Source: Lacinutrix sp. C3R15 (GTDB taxonomy: Bacteria > Bacteroidota > Bacteroidia > Flavobacteriales > Flavobacteriaceae). From it: a stretch of DNA of 64,000 nt. The notes beneath the pieces were generated by a model that worked only from the letters and a program-made list of their open reading frames with translations, was not told where the DNA came from and ran no database searches. A program made the position numbers and the translations under genes. Positions 41,559 through 50,516 of this stretch are shown here, piece by piece. The stretch is taken from NCBI RefSeq assembly GCF_018860825.1, contig NZ_JAHKPZ010000004.1:372001-436000 (forward strand), given 5' to 3'. How positions within the stretch are numbered: the first letter of the stretch is position 1; the number at the start of each line of letters is the position of its first letter.

Positions 41559-44500
41559 TTATGCCAAAATAGGTTTTAAAGCGTTTAAAGCTTTTTCAAT
41601 AGTATTTATTTTTTCAAAAGTAAGTAATAACCTTAATCCTGCTCTGGTTTGTTTTTCTTTCATCTTACAAGCTTGCGGGTTTTGCTGTATGTATTGTAAC
41701 ACTTTAGTAAACCCTTTGCTTTGGTAAAAAGCACTCTGTTGGTCGTTGATAAAATAACCTACAAGTTTTCCTTTTTTCATAACTATTTTTTCAAGTCCTA
41801 TTTTAGTAGCAATCCATTTTATTCTCACTGTGTTTAATAGGTCTATAACTTGTGTTGGTAATTCGCCAAACCTATCTATAAGCTGTGTTTCAAAAGCAGT
41901 GAGTTCTTCTTCGGTTTTTATACTATTTAGTTGTGTGTATAGGTTTAATCTTTCGGTAATATTGTTTACATAATCATCAGGAAAGAGTATAGAAAAGTCA
42001 CTATCTATAGTAATATCTTTAACGTATTCTTTTTCTTTTTCGTCATCTTGATATAAATCTTTAAACTCATTTTCTTTAAGTTCTTCAATAGCTTCGTTTA
42101 GTATTTTTTGGTAGGTATCAAAGCCAATATCACTAATAAACCCGCTTTGTTCACCACCAAGTAAATCTCCAGCACCACGAATTTCAAGATCTTTCATGGC
42201 AATATTAAATCCGCTACCAAGTTCTGTAAATTGCTCTAAAGCAGTCATTCGTTTTCTAGCGTCTGTGGTCATTGCAGAATATTCTGGAGTTATAAAATAG
42301 CAGAAAGCTTTTTTATTGCTTCTACCAACACGACCACGCATTTGGTGTAAGTCACTAAGTCCAAAATTATTAGCATTATTAATAAAAATGGTGTTAGCAT
42401 TTGGTACGTCAAGTCCGCTTTCTATAATGGTTGTACTTACTAGAACATCAAAATCACCATTCATAAAACCAAGCATTAACTGCTCTAATTTTTTGCCATC
42501 TAGTTGCCCATGACCAATACCAATTTTAGCATCTGGAACCAAGCGTTGTATCATACCAGCAACTTCTTTGATGTTTTCTATTCGGTTATGAATAAAGAAC
42601 ACTTGTCCGCCACGTTGAATTTCATAACTCACAGCGTCTCGAATTCTTTCTTCGCTAAAGCGAATAACATTACTTTCTATAGGATAACGGTTTGGTGGCG
42701 CTGTGGTAATTACCGATAAATCTCTAGCAGCCATTAAGCTAAACTGAAGCGTTCTAGGTATAGGAGTTGCTGTTAAGGTTAAAACATCTACATTGTCTTT
42801 TAGTGTTTTTAGCTTTTCTTTTACAGCGACGCCAAACTTTTGTTCTTCGTCAACAATTAGTAATCCTAAGTCTTTAAATTTTACATTTTTATTTACCAGC
42901 TGGTGAGTACCAATAATAATATCTACATGGCCTTTTTCTAGTTTTTCAAGTGTTTCGCGTTTTTCTTTTGCGGTTCTAAAACGGTTTAGGTAATCTACCG
43001 TTACAGGAAATTCTTTTAAACGCTCTTTAAAGGTTCTGTAGTGTTGGTATGCTAAAATAGTTGTTGGCACCAAAACAGCAACTTGTTTACCATTATCTAC
43101 AGCTTTAAAAGCGGCACGAATAGCAACTTCTGTTTTACCAAAACCAACATCACCACAAACCAATCTATCCATTGGTCTTTCACTTTCCATATCTGCTTTA
43201 ATATCTGCAGTTGCAGAGCTTTGATCTGGAGTGTCTTCATAAATAAAGGAAGCTTCTAACTCTAATTGTAAATAAGAATCTGGATTGTATTGGTAGCCTT
43301 TTTCTAGTTTTCGCTTTGCGTATACTTTAATAAGATTAAAAGCAATTTCTTTAACTCTAGATTTTGTTTTTTGTTTTAAAACTTTCCAGGCTTTACTACC
43401 TAGTTTATATACTTTTGGTGGTTTGCCATCTTTACCATTAAACTTCGTGATTTTATGTAAAGAGTGAATGCTTAAATACAGTATATCACGTTCGCCATAC
43501 ACTAATTTAATGGCTTCTTGTTTTTTGCCTTCTACGTCTATTTTTTGTAATCCTCCAAATTTACCAATTCCATGATCTATGTGTGTTACATAATCACCAA
43601 TATCTAGATTTGTAAGTTCTTTTAAGGTTATAGATTGTTTTTTAGCGTAACCATTTTTAAGATGAAATTTGTGGTAACGCTCAAATATTTGATGGTCTGT
43701 ATAACAAATTATTTTATTATCATGATCTACAAAACCTTGAAATAACGAAAGTACAATAGTTTTGTATTGTACATCTTGATCTACGTCTTCAAAAATATCA
43801 TGAAAACGTTTTGCCTGTTGCTCGCTAGAACAGGCAATATAATTAGTAAAGCCTTTGTTGTGATTACTGTTAAGGTTATCTATAAGTAAATTAAAATTTT
43901 TATTAAAAGCAGGCTGTGGTGTTGTTTTAAATTCTATAGTTAAAGGTGTTTCATCTGTAGTATTAGATAATACAGTAGAGGAGCCAAAAGCTATAATGTT
44001 AAATTCTAAAAGCTGTTTTTTTAATAGTGTACTATTACAAAATAACTCTTTAGGTTCTGCGTGTTTTATTTCTGATGAAAGGTTGCCAAATGCTTCAACG
44101 GCTTTTTCAAAAAGTGTATCTATTCTAGAGAATGCTAAGTCTGTATTTTTGGAAAAAACAACTGTTTTTTGTGCAATGTATTTTAAGAAACTCTGTCTGT
44201 TTTCTTCTAAAAACTTATTAGCAACATTTGGTATGATGTTAATTTTTTTTATTTGCTCTGTAGAGAGTTGTGTTTCTACATCAAAGGTACGAATACTGTC
44301 TACTTCGTCACCAAAAAACTCAATTCTGTAAGGTTCGTCATTACTAAAAGAAAAGACATCTACAATACCACCTCTTACAGAAAACTCACCAGGTTCTGTA
44401 ACAAAATCTACACGCTTAAATTTGTAAGTAAATAGTATTTCATTTACAAAATCTATAGATAAATTATCATTTACAGTAATTTTTAAGGTGTTTTTTTCTA

Positions 44501-44912
44501 ATTCGCGACGTGTTACTACTTTTTCAAAAAGAGCGTCAGGATAAGTAACAATTATGGCTGGTTTTTTACGTGAGTTTATTCGGTTTAAAACTTCTGCACG
44601 TAATAATACATTGGCATTGTCTGTTTCTTCAATTTGGTATGGTCTTCTGTAGCTTTCAGGGTAAAAGAGTACATCTTTATCATTTAGTAATAATTCTAAA
44701 TCATTGAGGTAAAAGGCCGCTTCTTCTTTATCGTTAAAAATAAGTAAGAATGGTTTTTCTGCTTGTTTAAAGTTTTGAGCAATAACAAGGGAAAGCGAAG
44801 AACCAACAAGTCCTTTTATATGTGTTTTTGCTTGAGTTTTGGCAATAGCATTTTGCAGTTCTTGCGTTTGCAAAGACTGTGCGTAGGTTTGCGAGAGAAG
44901 TGTTTTACTCAC
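41559..44912 (-). CDS. mfd: Transcription-repair coupling factor
   Basis: 1117 residues. UvrB-homology N-terminal part, RNA polymerase interaction domain (LDIGDYVTHIDHGIGKFGGL), RecG-like translocase with Walker A GDVGFGKTEVA and DEEQ box (LLIVDEEQKFG), motif VI QMRGRVGRS, and the C-terminal TRCF domain. It removes stalled RNA polymerase at lesions and recruits UvrA. Length and order are normal. Confidence 0.97.
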   Translation of the reverse strand: MSKTLLSQTYAQSLQTQELQNAIAKTQAKTHIKGLVGSSLSLVIAQNFKQAEKPFLLIFNDKEEAAFYLNDLELLLNDKDVLFYPESYRRPYQIEETDNANVLLRAEVLNRINSRKKPAIIVTYPDALFEKVVTRRELEKNTLKITVNDNLSIDFVNEILFTYKFKRVDFVTEPGEFSVRGGIVDVFSFSNDEPYRIEFFGDEVDSIRTFDVETQLSTEQIKKINIIPNVANKFLEENRQSFLKYIAQKTVVFSKNTDLAFSRIDTLFEKAVEAFGNLSSEIKHAEPKELFCNSTLLKKQLLEFNIIAFGSSTVLSNTTDETPLTIEFKTTPQPAFNKNFNLLIDNLNSNHNKGFTNYIACSSEQQAKRFHDIFEDVDQDVQYKTIVLSLFQGFVDHDNKIICYTDHQIFERYHKFHLKNGYAKKQSITLKELTNLDIGDYVTHIDHGIGKFGGLQKIDVEGKKQEAIKLVYGERDILYLSIHSLHKITKFNGKDGKPPKVYKLGSKAWKVLKQKTKSRVKEIAFNLIKVYAKRKLEKGYQYNPDSYLQLELEASFIYEDTPDQSSATADIKADMESERPMDRLVCGDVGFGKTEVAIRAAFKAVDNGKQVAVLVPTTILAYQHYRTFKERLKEFPVTVDYLNRFRTAKEKRETLEKLEKGHVDIIIGTHQLVNKNVKFKDLGLLIVDEEQKFGVAVKEKLKTLKDNVDVLTLTATPIPRTLQFSLMAARDLSVITTAPPNRYPIESNVIRFSEERIRDAVSYEIQRGGQVFFIHNRIENIKEVAGMIQRLVPDAKIGIGHGQLDGKKLEQLMLGFMNGDFDVLVSTTIIESGLDVPNANTIFINNANNFGLSDLHQMRGRVGRSNKKAFCYFITPEYSAMTTDARKRMTALEQFTELGSGFNIAMKDLEIRGAGDLLGGEQSGFISDIGFDTYQKILNEAIEELKENEFKDLYQDDEKEKEYVKDITIDSDFSILFPDDYVNNITERLNLYTQLNSIKTEEELTAFETQLIDRFGELPTQVIDLLNTVRIKWIATKIGLEKIVMKKGKLVGYFINDQQSAFYQSKGFTKVLQYIQQNPQACKMKEKQTRAGLRLLLTFEKINTIEKALNALKPILA

Positions 44913-45121
44913 CTAAATATAGTTTTGGGTAAAGATAAGTTTTAGATTTTTTTTTGCCATAAATACATCCTTTTTTTTTGTATTAAGTAATGTGCTTTTT
45001 TTTAACTTTACTTTAAAAATTTAAAAACGCATAAAAATAGTGCTGTTTTCTTACTTTGATACTGTGTTTTTTAGCTTATAAAAAAGCTAATAATAATGTT
45101 TTAAAAAGTGTTTTGTTTAAT

Positions 45122-45129
45122 TATCTTTG
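45122..45129 (+). promoter_or_regulatory. -7 promoter element of the TerB-like gene
   Basis: TATCTTTG is an exact TAnnTTTG match 22 bases before the chosen ATG (45152). No clear -33 TTG was found at 17-23 bases upstream. It supports the internal start codon over the upstream ATG at 45056. Confidence 0.5.
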
Positions 45130-45151
45130 CAGCACTAAAAAAAAAGAATAT

Positions 45152-45583
45152 ATGTCAATTTCAGATTTATTTGATAGTGGGTTTAAAAAGCGTAATGAAG
45201 ATCATTTTGCTTCAATTGTAAGGGTTGCAATGGAAGATGGTGTTATTTCTGACGAAGAAAAAGCGTTTTTAGATCGTTTAGCTAGAAATTTAGATATAAG
45301 TGAAGGGGATTATGCTATAATTTTAAAAGATTATGCTTCTCATAATATTAATCCGCCAACAACTTATGATAGACGTTTAGAGCGTTTATATGATTTAGCA
45401 AGAATGGTTTATGTAGACCATATTAAGGGAGCACATGAAGAACTTGTTTTGCGTAAAATTGCTGTTGGTTTAGGTTTTTCTACAGATAACGTAAAGTATG
45501 TTGTAGATAAAGCACTTACTTTGGTTAGTAATAAAGTAGATTTAGATACTTTTATAGAAGAAATTAAAACAATGAATAAGTAA
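45152..45583 (+). CDS. TerB-like (tellurite resistance B fold) protein
   Basis: 143 residues from the chosen start. TerB/DjlA-like helical pattern with paired acidic motif VRVAMEDGVISDEEKAFLDR and a second ARMVYVDHIKGAHEELVL, which in TerB bind calcium or other metals. The ATG at 45056 would add 32 residues overlapping a promoter-like TATCTTTG. Cytoplasmic, function unknown; no other ter genes are nearby. Confidence 0.8.
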   Translation: MSISDLFDSGFKKRNEDHFASIVRVAMEDGVISDEEKAFLDRLARNLDISEGDYAIILKDYASHNINPPTTYDRRLERLYDLARMVYVDHIKGAHEELVLRKIAVGLGFSTDNVKYVVDKALTLVSNKVDLDTFIEEIKTMNK

Positions 45584-45605
45584 TTATTTGTTATTTATAG
45601 AATAC

Positions 45606-45637
45606 AAAAAGGCGAACTATTTATGGTTCGCCTTTTT
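45606..45637. terminator. Bidirectional terminator between the TerB-like and histidine kinase genes
   Basis: Stem AAAAAGGCGAAC/GTTCGCCTTTTT (45606-45617 with 45626-45637), loop TATTTATG, with a T-run on one side and an A-run on the other. It serves the two convergent genes. Confidence 0.88.
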
Positions 45638-47152
45638 TTATTTTAAATATTTATGAATGGTTTTTAGTAAACTTTTTTCGTCAAATGGTTTTCTAATAAC
45701 ATCATTTATTTTAGCTTTTTTATAGCGTTTTAAATCTTCAGGAAATAGTTTTCCTGTTAAAGCAAGTATGGGTATTTTTTTAAGTTCTTTTTCTGGTAGT
45801 TGTCTTATTTCTTGTGCTAGCGTGTCTCCCGTTTTATTAGGTAGGTTAATATCCATTAAAATAATGTCTATTTTTTGATTTTTTAGTGTTGGTATAACGT
45901 CTTCAGGATTAGAAACAATATCTAAAAAAAATCTTTTTTGAGCTGCTAGTATTTTAAGTACTGAAAGCTGTGTGATTTCTGAGTGTTCTACTAAAAGAAC
46001 ATTGTATTTTTCTTTTTCCTTTTTTTCAACACTTATGGTTTTTACTTTTTCCTTTTTTGAAGATCCATCTAATTTAAAACTTAAATTAAATGAAATAGAG
46101 GTGCCTTTATTAAAATCACTTTGAATAGCAATATTACCATGCATTAACTCTACTAGGCTTTTAACAATAGCTAATCCTAATCCAGTTCCTTTGTTTTGTT
46201 GGTTTTGGTTTATTTGCGAAAAGCTTGTAAAAATGTTTTCAAAATTTTCTTCTTCAATACCAATACCTGTGTCTTTAATTTCAAAATGAATATTTGCTTT
46301 ATTTGCTCTTATTTGATTTAAAGAAACATCTAAAGTGATACTTCCTTTTTTTGTGTATTTAATGGCATTATCTAATAAATTACTAAGAATTTGTTTTAGC
46401 CTGTAAGGGTCTCCTAATAAAAAATTGGGTAATTTTTCTTCAATATTATTATTAAAGTCTAACCCTTTTTCTTTTGCTTTTACTTTATAAGTGAAAATAA
46501 TTTCTTCTAAAAAGGCAGTAGTATTAAAAGATTCTTCTAGTAGATTTAGTTTACCAACTTCTATTTTAGAAATATCTAAAATATCTTCAATCATGTGTTT
46601 TAAATGGTTTGAAGATGTTTTAATAATATTTAGGTAATCTGCTTGTTCTGTGTTTAGGTTGGTTTTTTTTAAAATATCTACAAAGGTGCTAATGCCAGAA
46701 AGAGGTTCTCTAATTTCATGACTAAAATTAGCAATAAACGTATTTTTAAATTCTTCTTTTTCTATTAAGTACTTGTTTTTTAATTCAAGAATTTGTGAAT
46801 TTATAACAGACTCGTTTCTTTTTTGTGCTGTTAACTGGTAATTGTTATAGTGTGTTGTTAAGTCTTGGATTATTAACAGAGGGTTTTCTTTAGCAAAAGT
46901 TTTAAGCGTGATGTCTGCTATTATATTTTTGTTATCTGTATCTAGGTGTATACATGAAAATAAAAATTCTTCCTCTTTTTTTGTGTCTAATAAATTTGTA
47001 ATGCTATAAAAAAAAGGATGTAAGGCAATAATGTTTTGCGATTGAATGTTAGCAAAAAAAGTATCATCAGACTCTAAGACAAGTCCTTTGTTGTCTGTTG
47101 TAAGATATTGATAAATAGCTTTTTGGTGAACTATTTTGTGTTCTGCAAGCAT
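45638..47152 (-). CDS. Hybrid sensor histidine kinase/response regulator
   Basis: 504 residues, no membrane segment. A roughly 100-residue PAS-like N-terminal part, HisKA with His145 (NFSHEIREPLSGI), HATPase_c with N box (LSNLLDNAIKYT), G1 (DTGIGIEEEN) and G2 (GTGLGLAIV), and a receiver domain (about 383-504) with phospho-acceptor Asp434, Thr466 and Lys488. The acidic pocket of the receiver reads LLVEHSEIT, where Glu-His replaces the usual Asp-Asp/Glu-Asp, which may alter Mg binding. Last gene of the small-GTPase cluster, 10 bases downstream of the GTPase gene. Confidence 0.9.
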   Translation of the reverse strand: MLAEHKIVHQKAIYQYLTTDNKGLVLESDDTFFANIQSQNIIALHPFFYSITNLLDTKKEEEFLFSCIHLDTDNKNIIADITLKTFAKENPLLIIQDLTTHYNNYQLTAQKRNESVINSQILELKNKYLIEKEEFKNTFIANFSHEIREPLSGISTFVDILKKTNLNTEQADYLNIIKTSSNHLKHMIEDILDISKIEVGKLNLLEESFNTTAFLEEIIFTYKVKAKEKGLDFNNNIEEKLPNFLLGDPYRLKQILSNLLDNAIKYTKKGSITLDVSLNQIRANKANIHFEIKDTGIGIEEENFENIFTSFSQINQNQQNKGTGLGLAIVKSLVELMHGNIAIQSDFNKGTSISFNLSFKLDGSSKKEKVKTISVEKKEKEKYNVLLVEHSEITQLSVLKILAAQKRFFLDIVSNPEDVIPTLKNQKIDIILMDINLPNKTGDTLAQEIRQLPEKELKKIPILALTGKLFPEDLKRYKKAKINDVIRKPFDEKSLLKTIHKYLK

Positions 47153-47162
47153 TATTTTTCTT

Positions 47163-47660
47163 TTATAATATTAGTTCTTTAGCTAATGTAGAGAATAGAT
47201 CATTAACTTTAGTATTTGCTTTTGCACTTGTAAAAAAATCGACAAACGGTTTAAAAACATCGTTGTTTTCTTTTAAAAAGTCTTTAGTAACCAAGTCTTT
47301 TTTATTTCCTACAACTTTAACAGGTGTATTAGGGTAGTTTGTTTTAATGTAATTTATATCGTTTTCAAGTTGTTTGTAAGTGGCTGGTCTTGAAAGATCA
47401 AATACATAAATTATACCACTAGTACCTAGCATATAAGAAGGTCTAGTGTTAGTGATATCATCATTACCTTCTAAATCCCATATAATTAAAGATACTGTTT
47501 CCTCTTTAGATATGTTTACTTCTTTTTTTAATATATGAACACCAATGGTTACTTTGTAATTGTCTGTAAAGGTGTCTTCTACAAATCGTCTTATTAATGA
47601 CGACTTACCAACTCCGAAATGACCTAATAAAATTATTTTTTTAGAAATACTCATTAGCAA
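47163..47660 (-). CDS. Ras/Rab-like small GTPase
   Basis: 165 residues. All five G motifs are visible: G1 GHFGVGKSS (13-21), G2 Thr in YKVTIG, G3 WDLEGND (61-67), G4 NKKD (119-122), G5 SAK (145-147). Two positions differ from Ras: Phe where Ras has Gly12, and Asn where Ras has the catalytic Gln61, so hydrolysis may be slow or need a partner. The start overlaps the roadblock-like gene by 20 bases (14 if Met3 is used). A nearby roadblock protein is the common partner of bacterial small GTPases such as MglA. Confidence 0.9.
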   Translation of the reverse strand: MLMSISKKIILLGHFGVGKSSLIRRFVEDTFTDNYKVTIGVHILKKEVNISKEETVSLIIWDLEGNDDITNTRPSYMLGTSGIIYVFDLSRPATYKQLENDINYIKTNYPNTPVKVVGNKKDLVTKDFLKENNDVFKPFVDFFTSAKANTKVNDLFSTLAKELIL

Positions 47661-48459
47661 AATATGCTTTTAATTTTTTAGTTAAAGATTCTGTGTTTTT
47701 TAGATCTGTTTTATTTATTTCGTTTTGGGCAAAATTTAATAATTTATCTTCTAATATACTTTTATGACTAGCATTAAATATGCCAGAAATTGCAACTGCA
47801 ATATAATAAGAAGAAAAATTTTGAATATGTATACTGTAGGTTTCATATTCTATAAGTTCTAGGTTTTGGTTGTTTTTTTTAAAAGCATCTTCTACAAAGC
47901 TTTTAATAGCAGTAAGCATTCCTGCAACCATGTCTTCATCTATATCATCTGTTCTTGAATATTTAGAAATTAACAAACCAGAACCTTTTTCAATAACCAT
48001 AAATTGGTTTAATCTAGGAGCGTATTGCTCTTGCATAATTAAATCTACTTCACTGATACCAGTGGCTTTTGCTTTAATTTTACGTTTTAAATTTTTAAAA
48101 GAAAAAGCATTGTTTACTTGCTTGTTAATTTTTTCAGATAACATAGCAAATTCATTTTGAATGTACTTTTTTATCATTCTACCTAAAATAGGGTATAATG
48201 CTTCAACTACTGCATCTTGTGAGTTTTTTATCTCTGTTTTTAAAGCTTCTGTAATTGTAGGGCCTAATGTTTTAGGTATTTCTTGAACAAATTCATTTAA
48301 TTTATCTTGAATAATAGGGTCTACTTTTTCAGATAAATTTGGTTTTTGATTTATGGTATCTTCAAGATTTTTTATTTTTTCATGAATCGATAAAGCATAC
48401 TCTCGCTCATCGGTAAGCAATATGTCTTTAAGTATTTTAAGTTTATCTTCTTGATTCAT
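47641..48459 (-). CDS. Roadblock/longin-like protein with helical N-terminal region
   Basis: 272 residues. The N-terminal half is helical with a conserved-looking run DPIIQDKLNEFVQEIP...LGPTITEAL and the motif DAVVEALYPILGRMI, known to me from the ALYPIIG region next to OmpA-like domains in other bacteria. The C-terminal part (about 150-250) has the beta/alpha order of roadblock/LC7 or longin domains (QFMVIEKGSGLLIS, then SYYIAVAISG). Roadblock proteins regulate small GTPases. This gene overlaps the GTPase gene by 20 bases, which suggests a stoichiometric complex. Confidence 0.75.
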   Translation of the reverse strand: MNQEDKLKILKDILLTDEREYALSIHEKIKNLEDTINQKPNLSEKVDPIIQDKLNEFVQEIPKTLGPTITEALKTEIKNSQDAVVEALYPILGRMIKKYIQNEFAMLSEKINKQVNNAFSFKNLKRKIKAKATGISEVDLIMQEQYAPRLNQFMVIEKGSGLLISKYSRTDDIDEDMVAGMLTAIKSFVEDAFKKNNQNLELIEYETYSIHIQNFSSYYIAVAISGIFNASHKSILEDKLLNFAQNEINKTDLKNTESLTKKLKAYFANEYF

Positions 48460-48477
48460 AAGTTGTAGTAATTTTTA

Positions 48478-48840
48478 TTACTTACTTATTTTTTCGCCAA
48501 GATTCATTAACAATTCACCAAATAATTTTCTGTCTAATTTTTTGTCGTCAAGAGTTTCTGCTTTGTCATTAAAAGAATTTTCAAGTTCTGTAATTCTTAT
48601 GTTAATGTCTGTGCTTAGATTGTCGATGTTTTGAAGTAATTCATTTCTTACATCATCCATCAAGTTTTCTAATTCTTGTTTTTTGGAAAGAATATCATTT
48701 TTTACAGCTTCAAACTCACTTTCATAAGCTTGCATGTTTTCACCAAAAATAAGCTGTTTTATAGCGTCAATTTTTGAAGAAGCTTCAATATCAGTATTAT
48801 TATTTAAAGTAGTATTGTTTATATGTTTTTCTTTAGCCAT
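48478..48840 (-). CDS. Small coiled-coil protein of the GTPase cluster
   Basis: 120 residues from the preferred start MAKEKHINNT (an ATG at 48876 would add 12 residues). The pattern is IDAIKQLIFGENMQAYESEF followed by a long heptad-rich coiled coil (LENLMDDVRNELLQNIDNLS) and a C-terminal DRKLFGELLMNLGEKI. No known domain is recognised. It lies 18 bases upstream of the roadblock-like gene and likely forms part of the same complex. Confidence 0.75.
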   Translation of the reverse strand: MAKEKHINNTTLNNNTDIEASSKIDAIKQLIFGENMQAYESEFEAVKNDILSKKQELENLMDDVRNELLQNIDNLSTDINIRITELENSFNDKAETLDDKKLDRKLFGELLMNLGEKISK

Positions 48841-48912
48841 TATAGTATAACTGTTTATTAAAAGAGTAATGTACAAAAATAATGAAAAAAGAATTGCTTA
48901 AGCTGTTAAAAT

Positions 48913-49917
48913 TTAAGCTTTTCGCATAAATTCTTCTGCTTTTTCTACCATGTTTTTGCTTCCGCATAAAAAAGGAACACGTTGGTGTAATTCTGTAGGT
49001 TGAATTTCCATAATTCTATTAAAGCCATCACTAGCTTTTCCGTTAGCTTGTTCTGCTAAAAATGCCATAGGATTACATTCATATAATAAACGTAATTTAC
49101 CTTCTTCATTTTTAGAGCTTTTAGGGTACATATAGATACCTCCTTTAATCATATTTCTATGAAAATCGGAAACCAATGAGCCTATATATCTGCTGGTATA
49201 TGGTCTGTCACCTTCTTCCATTTGGCAGTATTTAATATAGTTTTTTACTCCTTGTGGAAAATGTACATAATTACCTTCATTTACAGAATAAATTTTACCA
49301 TCTAAAGGAAATTGCATATCAGGATGCGATAAGTAAAAAGTACCTATTGCTGGGTTAAGAGTAAACCCATTTACACCATCTCCAGTGGTATAAACAATCA
49401 TGGTAGATGTACCATAAACAATATAACCAGCAGCAACTTGTTGTTCTCCTTTTTGTAAAAAATCTTCTAAAGTAACAGGAGTTCCTACAGGTGTTACTCT
49501 TCTATAAATAGAAAAAATAGTACCAACAGATACGTTTACATCAATATTAGAGGAGCCATCTAAAGGGTCTATTAATACAACGTATTTATTTTGATTGTTT
49601 TCATCTTGACTATTAATGGCAATAAAATCATCTTCTTCTTCACTGGCAATACCACATACAATATTACGCTTAGTAAGTGTTTGTATAAACTTGTCATTGG
49701 CATAAACATCAAGTTTTTGTTGGTCTTCTCCTTGAATATTAACATCGCCAGCAGCTCCAATAATGTCTACTAATCCTGCTTTGTTTACTTCGTGATTAAC
49801 TACTTTTGCAGCCAATCTAATGGAGTTAATTAGTCTAGATAACTCTCCAGAAGTATATTTAAAAGAGGTTTGGTTTTCTATAATAAATTCTCCTAATGTT
49901 TGTTTTGTTCTAGACAT
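48913..49917 (-). CDS. fbp: Fructose-1,6-bisphosphatase, class I
   Basis: 334 residues. Metal-binding motifs [29 protein letters not shown], and the substrate-binding tyrosines late in the protein; complete and of normal length. Gluconeogenic hydrolysis of fructose-1,6-bisphosphate, cytoplasmic. This is needed when growing on substrates, such as alginate, that enter as pyruvate and triose phosphate. Confidence 0.96.
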   Translation of the reverse strand: MSRTKQTLGEFIIENQTSFKYTSGELSRLINSIRLAAKVVNHEVNKAGLVDIIGAAGDVNIQGEDQQKLDVYANDKFIQTLTKRNIVCGIASEEEDDFIAINSQDENNQNKYVVLIDPLDGSSNIDVNVSVGTIFSIYRRVTPVGTPVTLEDFLQKGEQQVAAGYIVYGTSTMIVYTTGDGVNGFTLNPAIGTFYLSHPDMQFPLDGKIYSVNEGNYVHFPQGVKNYIKYCQMEEGDRPYTSRYIGSLVSDFHRNMIKGGIYMYPKSSKNEEGKLRLLYECNPMAFLAEQANGKASDGFNRIMEIQPTELHQRVPFLCGSKNMVEKAEEFMRKA

Positions 49918-50036
49918 AATAGCTTTTTATGGTTTTTTACAAATATCGTATTTTTTAATAAACTACAACGTTATCGTTTGCTTTTAATGCATAAAATTTA
50001 ATGGCTTTAAACTATATTTGACATAAAAATTAGCAT

Positions 50037-50516
50037 ATGGACTTTATTATAAGAGAAGCAACAATACAAGATGCAAAACAAATTTTAGATTTAATTGTAG
50101 AACTTGCCGTTTTTGAAAAAGAACCAAACGCCGTAGAGGTTACTGTTGAAGATTTAGAAAAAGACGGTTTTGGTACAAATCCTGTTTTTAAGTGTTTTGT
50201 AGCAGAATACCATGATGAAATTGCTGGAATTGCATTAGTTTATAATAGATATTCTACATGGAAAGGTAAAATAATACATCTAGAAGATTTAATAGTAAGT
50301 AATAAATACAGAGGTAAAGGTCTTGGTACCTTGCTTTTAAATCAAGTTGTTATATATGCAAATACACTTGGTGCAAGAAGAATAAATTGGGAAGTAATTG
50401 ATTGGAACGAACCTGCTATTAAGTTTTATGAAAAAAAAGGAGCAAAAGTGCTTAGAGATTGGGATGTAGTGCAGCTAGATGCTGAAGGCATACAAAACTA
50501 TTTGCAAAATATATGA
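50037..50516 (+). CDS. GNAT-family N-acetyltransferase
   Basis: 159 residues. Acetyl-CoA binding motif A LEDLIVSNKYRGKGLGTLLL and motif B in INWEVIDWNEPAIKFYEKKG, the diamine acetyltransferase-like pattern. The substrate is unknown. Its stop overlaps the lysC start by four bases (ATGA), so the two are translationally coupled. A TATATTTG -7 element lies at 50013-50020, directly upstream. Confidence 0.87.
   Translation: MDFIIREATIQDAKQILDLIVELAVFEKEPNAVEVTVEDLEKDGFGTNPVFKCFVAEYHDEIAGIALVYNRYSTWKGKIIHLEDLIVSNKYRGKGLGTLLLNQVVIYANTLGARRINWEVIDWNEPAIKFYEKKGAKVLRDWDVVQLDAEGIQNYLQNI

Noticed and set aside
45056-45151. ATG at 45056 as the start of the TerB-like gene
   Set aside because: The extension overlaps the -7 promoter TATCTTTG and does not match the family.
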